Assembly: GCA_016630955.3 (NCBI GenBank)
Contig: CM049992.1
Span: 1,178,001 to 1,242,000, forward strand
DNA length: 64,000 nucleotides
Direction of reading: 5' to 3'
DNA from: Didymella arachidicola
Lineage: Eukaryota > Ascomycota > Dothideomycetes > Pleosporales > Didymellaceae
Shown: piece by piece, positions 56,621-64,000 of the stretch
Layout of the letters: the number at the start of each line of letters is the position of its first letter
Numbering within the stretch: the stretch's first letter is position 1
Notes under the pieces: model-generated
The model's input: the letters and a program-made list of their open reading frames with translations, nothing else
What the model was told of the DNA's origin: nothing
Database searches by the model: none
Translations under genes and position numbers: made by a program

Positions 56621-57416
56621 ACTGATTGAGTTGAAAAGCAATTCTCAATATTGCAAGAAGACAGCGAACGCACTCACTGGAGGAAGCCTTATCAGGGCTG
56701 CCATGGATCTCATATGTTGTTCTGCGTGGACCCTCGTGTAAGGGTAAGCGAAGATATGCAGGGGCTGAGGTTATCTGATAATTGGAGGTCTCCAGCCTTA
56801 CACATAGAAGGTGCATAAGCCACTCGTTACACGCATCGAATGCGAGAATGCGAGGCCGCCTCCAAACCCATCTGGATATCCTCTCTTCCTCGTCACTTAC
56901 GAACACGAGGACCCGGACTTAGTATGGGAGTTGGTAGCATGCTGTTAAGCCCACGTATAAGCGGCGGAGGGCATACATTACTTTGTTGAAGAAGGCCACG
57001 ATGTACAAACGTCCGCGGAAATCTACAGGAATACTTTAGGGGCCACAACATCCACGGTCTTGGCAGGCTTTTGCGCTGTCGAAGGGCGCGATGATGACAG
57101 GCTCGCTAGAAATAGTAATCACCATAAGTACAGGACTGGTGAACTTGCAAGACCGCGTGACTGCCACAGCAACAAACTCGATGCAAAAAAAGATGCGTTG
57201 ATGGTAAGCGGGCTGCGTACCCGAGATGCCCATTCGTAGCGTAAAATTGGGTATATCGCTACAAGTGATCTACTACGAATGAGATGGAACATAGTGTAAG
57301 CGTGGCAAATGACGATGGGAAAGGCGCTGCAGTGCAAACGTGACAGGGACAGTAAAAAAAGACATGTGCGCTTGTAATCGTACAATCGTAGGGGCGTTCA
57401 GATGCATGAGCATGAC
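56621..57416. other. Intergenic region
   Basis: 0.8 kb containing the promoter of the membrane-protein gene and the 3' flank of its upstream neighbour. A 99-codon ORF at 56906-56607 (-) overlaps the start region and looks non-coding. Confidence 0.45.
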
Positions 57417-58649
57417 CTAGCGCATGCTGAAGATACCGTTGCGGTAATAGCTGGTCTCATTGGTTCTGCCCTTCAACGAGGCCCATTTCGTAGAGATGCT
57501 GCGAATGCCCTTGCGATGCTGTTGAGGTGCGGTGAGATCTTCGTTGACTGGGGCGCAATCAGGTAGAGCTGTGATCTCCTCGACACTCAGCCTGGGAGCA
57601 GTCCTGGCGCTTCGCGGGGGGTGGAGCAGGAGAGGAGGAAGGGCAGCAGGCTTCTTGAACTCGACTACTTGTTCGATGATGTTATCGATCTCCTCGCAGT
57701 GCTCCAAGGTCAGGCCGGACAGGCGAGGTTGGCCCTCGGAAAAGATGCTTGGTGACCGGGATTCTACACTCTCGCTCGATTGACGCCTTGGTACAACAGA
57801 CTCCTCGGCTTCAACCTCAGCTTCAGCCTCTCCGGACAAGAGACGCTCCGATGTAGGCGAAAGCGCAGGAACATTGTCAATCTCCAGGTCCACAGGTGTC
57901 GCGGGCCGCACAGAGTCGGTGGTGGGAAGGCCGCCAAAGTGGAAGTCAAAGTCATCAAACTGACCAGACGTCTTCCCCAAAAACTCTTGTGGGTCACATG
58001 GCGTGTCGCAATTCTCAGCAAACTTCTGGCACATCTGCCACCAGCTCTGACTTTCTCTTCCTGGAGGTATGACAAGGCTGGCGCGTCTCGGTGGGGGCGG
58101 TGGAGGCGCTCGCTGGGGAGGCTTGAGTTCGTCTATCACGGGCGACAAGACTTCGGGTGCGCATGACTCGACCATGGTCGGTGCGTCATGCTCAAGGAAC
58201 GACAGCCGCGACTGGATGTCAGCCAAAATGTTGCGGTGATTGGCAAGCTCTGTCTGCACACTTTGCAGCATCTCAAACATCTGCTGGTTGGAGTTTCGCA
58301 GCTCTGACTTTGTCGTGGAAGCATATGAGGCTCGCTTCGTGCTCATGGTGATATCTGAGAACCTGTTCAGAGTGGTATTACCCTTCGGCAGGTACACAAC
58401 ATCGTCTTTGCTTGTGACATCCTTGCTGGCAACCTCGTCAACGACCGGAGCTCTTGTAGTCAAGTTCTTGACTGCCTTTGCGGCTGCCTCCTTGGAAGAC
58501 CTTGTAACTTCCTTGGGACGGATGACTGGCTCCTTGAGATTTGCCTTGTCCATAGCCGTGCTGGACAGATGCTTCCATGCTGGATGATTGTGGATGGCCA
58601 GAATCGTTCCAGGGTACGACGGTACCGGTGCAGTCTTTGAGGTAGCCAT
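57417..58649 (-). CDS. Hypothetical Pro/Ser-rich protein with short coiled coil
   Basis: 410 aa, single exon; ATG 58649 chosen because the frame upstream opens only with TTG. A Lys-rich N-terminus (RSSKEAAAKAVKNL) is followed by a predicted coiled coil at about 120-150 (NQQMFEMLQSVQTELANHRN), a polyproline run (APPPPPPRR, about 190), an aromatic/acidic patch (FDDFDFHFGG), acidic repeats (GEAEAEVEAEESV) and a basic C-terminus. The polyproline could bind SH3, WW or profilin-type partners; the SH3 and WW proteins in this window are only hypothetical candidates. No enzymatic domain seen; family not recognised. Confidence 0.75.
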   Translation of the reverse strand: MATSKTAPVPSYPGTILAIHNHPAWKHLSSTAMDKANLKEPVIRPKEVTRSSKEAAAKAVKNLTTRAPVVDEVASKDVTSKDDVVYLPKGNTTLNRFSDITMSTKRASYASTTKSELRNSNQQMFEMLQSVQTELANHRNILADIQSRLSFLEHDAPTMVESCAPEVLSPVIDELKPPQRAPPPPPPRRASLVIPPGRESQSWWQMCQKFAENCDTPCDPQEFLGKTSGQFDDFDFHFGGLPTTDSVRPATPVDLEIDNVPALSPTSERLLSGEAEAEVEAEESVVPRRQSSESVESRSPSIFSEGQPRLSGLTLEHCEEIDNIIEQVVEFKKPAALPPLLLHPPRSARTAPRLSVEEITALPDCAPVNEDLTAPQQHRKGIRSISTKWASLKGRTNETSYYRNGIFSMR

Positions 58650-59226
58650 GGTGTGGATGTGAAGTAACAAGACCAGCTTGTTGGTGGAACCGTTGGATGA
58701 ATGGTGCGGATGTCACAATTTGCAACGAGGGGGCCTGCCGTTCTTAAGATGCGCTGCTGCGTTTCATGGGCTACCGCATTCTTGACAGACGCATTCTTCT
58801 AGAAGCGCTAGTTTTTGTCATGTTGTGCGACAGAGCTGGGTTCGTTTGACCTCCAAAGAGCAGGTGCGCAGGGGCATGGCGGCCATGCGGGGGTCAGTGT
58901 GCGACTTTGGAGGGCGACACGCAATGCACGGCCATGATCAACCGCGACTGTAACGGCATCGAAATTAGTGCATGAGACTGTCTCACGACGCTGGCTATTG
59001 ATGCTGGTTTCAGGCCGTCACTGGCGTTTCGTCAAGAAAGGGAGACGAAGCGGTCAGGAGCCCTACGTTAGTGCGACCAATCGGGTATCGTTCGTTTCAT
59101 GAACGGCGCGCAGAACACTACTCGCCCATCTCAGGGCATGAAAACATCAAATTTCCATCAAATTTGCACTCGTTTTCTACAGGATGGGGTTCATCCATGC
59201 GATGATCAGATTGCCTTTGCGCAACT
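58650..59226. other. Intergenic region
   Basis: 0.58 kb between two minus-strand genes, containing the promoter of the Pro/Ser-rich protein gene. No gene seen. Confidence 0.5.
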
Positions 59227-62058
59227 TTACCGCCATACAGTCGTTGCGCGGACACCGCCGATAGCTCTCACCTTTCCGCCAATCGCCAACGGACTGCCTT
59301 CCCAGATCACCCAATTCTTAGGGTCCGACTTGCTCTCCTCCAGACCAAGAAGTTTGAAGAAGCCTGTACTTACCAGGTCCACGGCTTCATCGAAAGACAG
59401 CCGCCCCTCGCTGTTCGCGAACGCAATCCCAGCAAGCAGACCTACGTCTCTAGTCTCCCAAGTCTCTTCAACGCCAATACCGAGATCAACACCGGCGTCA
59501 AGCAGTATGTTGGTCGACACATTGGTCAGCGGCGGACCAGTGAGCCCCCGGCGTTGATCCCAGCTTTGAGCGTGGGGAAGCAACGGTGCAAGGACAACAG
59601 CGATCTTCGATGCCGCGATTTCATCTGCAACTAGGTGTGCCTCTGCGCCGCCAATGATCACAATACGAAGTTTCTGTGAGCTGACAGATTCGACATGAGC
59701 TTTCAAGCGGATGATGGATGCAATCGTGTCTGCGCTATGCGCGCTCAGGACGAGCGCAGTCTGTCCCGCTACCACTCGCCTCAGCCAACCCTTCTCGGTG
59801 CTGTTCGATGTATCATCTTTGCCGCCACTCAGAGCGTCAAGCAGTTGTGACCTCAGAGCCCCAATTGCGCTGGATATGCTTGGCGTCTTTCCTGCCTTGG
59901 CTGATAGGGTCAATGGGTAGTGCAGTGCCAATTCTGAGTAGCTGATGGCGCCTTCCACTAACGCATTCTTGGCTCCAGTATTGAATGCGACACTCACACC
60001 TCTGGAGTCGATGCCGCCCTTTCCAGGAGCCGTGATAGCTCGAGTGACTCCATGTTCAAACGCTCGTGTGAGCTGTTTGCCACCGAAAGACAGACCGTCA
60101 ATGGCAAACGTGATCCCATCTTCGAGATAAGGGCCATCGTGGGTGTCACTCTCAGCGTCGATCTCAGCAAGACCGAGCGACGAACCGAAAGCTACCAGGC
60201 CCGGTGTCAGGTGACCGTCCTTAAGTTCGATAGTTCGAATAGCTGGGTGGCTTGCATCCAGCTCTGCAAGCTCGGCGACGCAGGTCCCCACGCAGACAAG
60301 CTCGCCCCCCGAAACGATAGCTACGTCGGTTTCTCCAATGTGCATCGCGTCACTCGACAAGAACCGTTTGTGCACGTGAGATAAGCCCGTGAGGACCACC
60401 GTACCCTGAACAGTCTCAGTGGTCGGCTCTTCGAGAAGATCTTTATTCGGTTCGTGGGGCGGAGTAAGCGGCTTCTTGAGCTCGATAGGATCAGGAAACT
60501 GCTTCGCTCCATCAATCCAAACCTGGACTGGTGTTGCACCCGCAGTCAGTGGATCAGCGTCCCATACAACAATGTCGGCGTCGAAGCCCGGCTTGATTTT
60601 CCCGACCCTATTGCCCAGTCCAAGGAGCTCAGCAGGCGCAGAGGTGACACCTGCCAGGGCAGCATGATATGGCAGTCCGTAGCCGTAAGCTTTGGCAGCC
60701 TCGAACACAACGTGCTGGGAATTAAGCACGGGATTATCCGATACATACGTCGGTGTGATGTTGTGCGCATACAGAATCGCGCCAGCTCGCTCCGAAGCAG
60801 TGTAAGCTTCTACCTTGTAGTACATGTTGTCGGCAAATAGCGCTGCTGCTGGTGTGCCGCCCCAAGTGCGCTTCAAGACCTCAGGCACCAGGTAGGTTTG
60901 GTGCGCATGATGGAATGCATATACTCGAAACTTGAACTCATTTGTGTGGCGAACAAGTGCCTCCAGGTCTGGTATGGTGTAGCAATGCGTGTTCACTCGG
61001 ACCTGGCCTCTGAGCACAGCGCCGAGTGTTTCCCATTGCAGATCTTGACGGAGATACGAGTCCATCTGGTCGACACCAACGGTGTCAGCTTTTGCGCACC
61101 AATCGTCTTGCTCTTGGACATAGCTTTGAGCTTGCTCAAGAGCGTGACGAAACTCCCATGCTTCCCCGAGTCGGCTGAACGGACCGCGCTCGCCAACTTT
61201 ACCGTAGACTCGCTTGGGGTTCTCTCCGCATGCCATCTTCAGGTACCGCCAGGTATGATCAGGGTCTGCGAAGAGATCCTGCTGGCTGACCTCAGTACGG
61301 CCATTCTTAGGACCGACTGCGAATTTAAGAACAAAAGCTTCACCACCGATGTTGTTGCCGCTGCCTGGTAAGAAGAGACTTGTGGTAACGCCACCAGACT
61401 TGATAAATTCAAACTCAGGCTGAAGCGGATCAATACCGTCCAGCGAGCGCACAAAGGGTGTGATATCTGAAGATAGCTCATTGACGTCGCTTTGCAGGCT
61501 TCCAAAGCTTTCCAATCCCGCATGACTGTGCATGTCCACGATACCAGCGGTCAGCTGTCGGCCCTTGGCGTCGAAAATCTCGGTACCATGGGGGAGTTCA
61601 CCATGTTTGATGTTTGGCTCAACGCTGATGATTAGGCCCTTATCAGTGAACACATCGGCAGCAATCCATCCCCATCCCTTCCCAGCTCTTGCGTTCTCCT
61701 CAGATGTACCAGCAGCGGGCTCTCCGGTCCAGATAGTGGCATTGCGGATCAAGACAGGTTTCGTTGATTTGACCCAGCGTTTATTGTGGTCTCGGTGAGC
61801 ACTTAACTCAACAGGCTTTTGTCTCAGACTTGCGCATACCGCATGGTCTTGTTGCAGCTTGGCAACGGACAACTTACTGATGGGTGGCTCGGTGTTGTTG
61901 GCGACCCTGAACGTGGAGTAGGCGAGATATGTCAGTACTGCCGCCCCGAGAACGCGTAAGGGCTTCCGCTTCTGTCGGCGACGCAGCCATGGGAGAGGTG
62001 CAGCTGCTGTTGTGGCATCATTGTATGTAGGTAACGCCTCTGCGCGATCTTTGTCCAT
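59227..62058 (-). CDS. Membrane-anchored amidohydrolase with duplicated domain
   Basis: 943 aa, single exon. A basic N-terminus (LRRRQKRKP) and one hydrophobic helix (about 35-53) suggest a type II membrane protein. The first half is an amidohydrolase of the imidazolonepropionase/dihydroorotase fold: VLIRNATIWTG, GRQLTAGIVDMHSHAG with His177 and His179 as metal ligands, SGGVTTSLFLPGSGN, RVNTHCYT, AFHHAHQTY, a conserved SDNPVLN, and KPGFDADIVVWDADP. The second half repeats the fold's order (GHLTPGLVAFGSSLGLAE, EHGVTRAITAPGKGG) but lacks the His-x-His pair, so it is probably non-catalytic. Fungal and bacterial proteins with this layout are annotated only as amidohydrolases; the substrate is not known. 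Confidence 0.9.
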   Translation of the reverse strand: MDKDRAEALPTYNDATTAAAPLPWLRRRQKRKPLRVLGAAVLTYLAYSTFRVANNTEPPISKLSVAKLQQDHAVCASLRQKPVELSAHRDHNKRWVKSTKPVLIRNATIWTGEPAAGTSEENARAGKGWGWIAADVFTDKGLIISVEPNIKHGELPHGTEIFDAKGRQLTAGIVDMHSHAGLESFGSLQSDVNELSSDITPFVRSLDGIDPLQPEFEFIKSGGVTTSLFLPGSGNNIGGEAFVLKFAVGPKNGRTEVSQQDLFADPDHTWRYLKMACGENPKRVYGKVGERGPFSRLGEAWEFRHALEQAQSYVQEQDDWCAKADTVGVDQMDSYLRQDLQWETLGAVLRGQVRVNTHCYTIPDLEALVRHTNEFKFRVYAFHHAHQTYLVPEVLKRTWGGTPAAALFADNMYYKVEAYTASERAGAILYAHNITPTYVSDNPVLNSQHVVFEAAKAYGYGLPYHAALAGVTSAPAELLGLGNRVGKIKPGFDADIVVWDADPLTAGATPVQVWIDGAKQFPDPIELKKPLTPPHEPNKDLLEEPTTETVQGTVVLTGLSHVHKRFLSSDAMHIGETDVAIVSGGELVCVGTCVAELAELDASHPAIRTIELKDGHLTPGLVAFGSSLGLAEIDAESDTHDGPYLEDGITFAIDGLSFGGKQLTRAFEHGVTRAITAPGKGGIDSRGVSVAFNTGAKNALVEGAISYSELALHYPLTLSAKAGKTPSISSAIGALRSQLLDALSGGKDDTSNSTEKGWLRRVVAGQTALVLSAHSADTIASIIRLKAHVESVSSQKLRIVIIGGAEAHLVADEIAASKIAVVLAPLLPHAQSWDQRRGLTGPPLTNVSTNILLDAGVDLGIGVEETWETRDVGLLAGIAFANSEGRLSFDEAVDLVSTGFFKLLGLEESKSDPKNWVIWEGSPLAIGGKVRAIGGVRATTVWR

Positions 62059-62398
62059 GTTGAACTTGAGCTACCAGCACAAGACTGTGAGCTGGAGACC
62101 TTTTGTATCTCAAGGAGCTGCCGCTTTGATGCTAAGTGTCAGGAGAGGAAGGTGGAGGCTTGATAAGGTACCCAGCCCCGCAATTCCGAAGTGTCACGCA
62201 ACGCACGACCGGAATGACGAAAGGGGAAATTCAGGGACAACACGCAGTATCTGGATGAACCGTATATTTTGCTTTAAAATACAGGGAAGAGAGGAAGAAA
62301 CAACACCTGCGTCTTCGATGGCTTTATGGTGTTACTTGCAAGCGGTGGAGAGAACGGTATCCGGTTCTCGATTTGGATTAGTGAGAGTCTAGCTTTAT

Positions 62399-63631
62399 TC
62401 AGCCGACGCGTTTCGCGTCATTCTCAGTAGCGCGGTCAACTTTCAAGGTGACTTCATGTGTTCGACTGATTCCGCCTCCCTCATCGCGGGCATGCAAATG
62501 ATCCCTTCCATCATCGCCAGCATCTTCATCGATGGCCTCGCGCAATGCTGAGATGTCAGCGCGATACTGCAGACCCATCGGTCTTAACTTCAGATTGCCA
62601 GTATTGTCGTCCAGCCGCTCAAAGCCGTTATCACTCACCCTCCTCGGAGACATAGTATTAGAAGCTGCTTTCACGGGTCTTTCAGAGGATCCGTACGGTG
62701 ATGAGGCAGATCGGCCGAGAAGTGGTCGCATCATAGGGACTGAAGTGAGAACTACTGCGAGACATGGCTCGATGCCACTGAAGATATTTGCCTTGGGAAT
62801 TGTGAAGGTAATGTCGGTGAAGTCCATAGAAGACAGCACGGATATGCGAAGCGCACTGATAATACATGTGCTAATCACGGTCAGCGACAAAGCTTTACTG
62901 GGTTGGCGATCGACTCACAAGATGCCCAAGCCGAAGAGGGAGATGAAGACTACCTTCTTGTACGTTGCCATCTGTAGTTGGTACAGCGGCCGCATGGGTA
63001 GAAGAAGCACCACAATATCGGTGACCAGGTTGAGGACACCAGTCATGGTGAAAGAGGTGACCTGGTCGCCGCAGTGTCCACCCGGTATTGTCTTATCCCA
63101 ATTGAATGCGAAAGGACGACAGATCAAGCAGCCAGCGAGGATAGTTGCAACCGTCCAAGCACCGATGATGGCCATGGTTGCATAGGAGCTCCACGTCATC
63201 CAGCGAAACGGAAAGATTCGTAGGTACAGACACAGGATCGACATCTTGGTACAGCTGAGGCTCAGTACCCACAGGAACTGCAGAGGGACAATCAGTTGCG
63301 ATAGCTTCGTAATGGGTCCGGCGCCATGTTCGAGCACGATATCCAGGACGTGGCCATAGCCAATACCGGCCTCCAATACACCTGTGATGCTGACTGATTG
63401 CAGTCCGACGGCGAAGATCTGAACATAGTTGTAAGTGCTGACAATAGCCATTGTTTCTGGAAGTCTTACGCAAGCAGCGATGATAAAGTAGTCGCTAGAC
63501 GTCCAACTCTTGTGAGCGATAACGTGGGCGAGCAGTCGCAGACAAACGGCGACAACAGCGAGGATAGAGAAGGTCAAAGCCGACGCTATCACGGCTCTCT
63601 GATCAGGTGTCACGATGTCAAAAGTGGTCAT
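62399..63631 (-). CDS. SAT4/Pth11-like seven-helix membrane protein
   Basis: Three exons, 63631-63470, 63418-62919 and 62870-62399; introns 51 and 48 nt; 377 aa. The ATG at 63631 gives MTTFDIVTPDQRAVI and directly precedes the first helix. Seven hydrophobic segments follow in the order of the fungal rhodopsin-like (SAT4, Pth11-related) family, with LTFSILAVVAVCLRL, the SSDYFI loop, LSLSCTKMSILCLYLRIFP, and VLNLVTDIVVLLLPMRPL with its family-typical Asp. The cysteines ILAGCLICRPF and GGHCGD fit the extracellular loop. The C-terminal about 110 residues are a cytosolic, acidic, phospho-Ser-rich tail. No CFEM domain. Members sense surfaces or host signals in some pathogens, but many have no known role. 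Confidence 0.85.
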
Positions 63632-64000
63632 CTTGACATACTCAGCGCTGCATAGAAGCAACAAGTCAATGGCTCTACAGGTCAACCCAAGTGGACTGGC
63701 GCAGCGTTTGAAAAAGGGACATTTCCAACATTCTGCGTTCCACTCAACACGAAGTTTGCTATTCCTTCAGGATTTTAGCACGAATCCGGGGGTCGAACTC
63801 AGCCGTTCGCTGCTCCGGCTGGCATAAAAACAAATACCCCAAAAGTATCGACAGCATCGTTGCAGACCGTTAAGTCACCATGATCACCAGTGGCTCTGTG
63901 CCAGCCCTTTCCTGTGGTAGCTGGCATACGTTTTCTCTGTCGCGAACAACGTCCAGGAGTGCGGGCCAAAGAGGCAGAGCACGTAATTCAAGCTGTCGTC
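63632..64000. other. Upstream region of the SAT4-like gene
   Basis: Last 370 bp of the window. Probably the promoter of the SAT4-like gene; no gene seen. Confidence 0.4.

Noticed and set aside
63770..63830. tRNA-like sequence near the right end
   Set aside because: A GGGGTCGAACTC string resembles a T-arm, but the arm is not self-complementary and no acceptor, D or anticodon arms are found.

Overview
This window is nuclear DNA of a filamentous ascomycete (Pezizomycotina; a dothideomycete is my guess, not shown). The reasons are spliced genes with introns mostly of 41-130 nt carrying GTRNGY-type donors and CTRAY branch sites, and a typical fungal gene set: Zn2Cys6 regulator, HET protein, SAT4/Pth11-type membrane protein, DUF6594, GH3, SLX4, SSU72. 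There are no operons and I see no bacterial, viral or intact transposon genes. I found no convincing tRNA, rRNA or CRISPR.

Layout. 0-7.4 kb: an alpha/beta-hydrolase fused to a protein-tyrosine-phosphatase domain (+), the RNA polymerase II CTD phosphatase SSU72 (-), a repeat-rich spacer, and an SH3 protein (+). 7.4-9.8 kb: low-complexity and duplicated non-coding DNA. 9.8-14.2 kb: a HyuA-HyuB type hydantoinase/oxoprolinase (+). 16.5-22.5 kb: a DUF6594 membrane protein, a WW-domain protein and a Zn2Cys6 transcription factor (all +). 22.6-30.5 kb: a HET-domain protein, a secreted GH3 glycosidase and the SLX4 nuclease scaffold (all -).

31-46 kb is different: no long ORF survives. Its left half (31-36 kb) holds stretches that read like protein but are cut by in-frame stops and frame changes, so I treat them as candidate decayed genes. 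Its right half (39-46 kb) holds at least six short, mostly spliced genes of 66-217 codons with no family I recognise, a tandem duplication and a long (CAC)n tract.

46.4-64 kb is ordinary again and mostly on the minus strand: an M28/PSMA-type metallopeptidase, a RING protein (+), a disordered nuclear-type protein, a large glycosylated membrane protein with an in-frame TGA, a proline/serine-rich coiled-coil protein, an amidohydrolase with a degenerate second half, and a SAT4/Pth11-type seven-helix protein.

The genes do not form one obvious pathway. The most notable points are an in-frame intron inside the catalytic loop of SSU72, the hydrolase-phosphatase fusion, the duplicated amidohydrolase, the interrupted membrane-protein gene, and the 31-46 kb block of small orphan genes and relics. 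All splice models are read by eye; no alignments or expression data were available.
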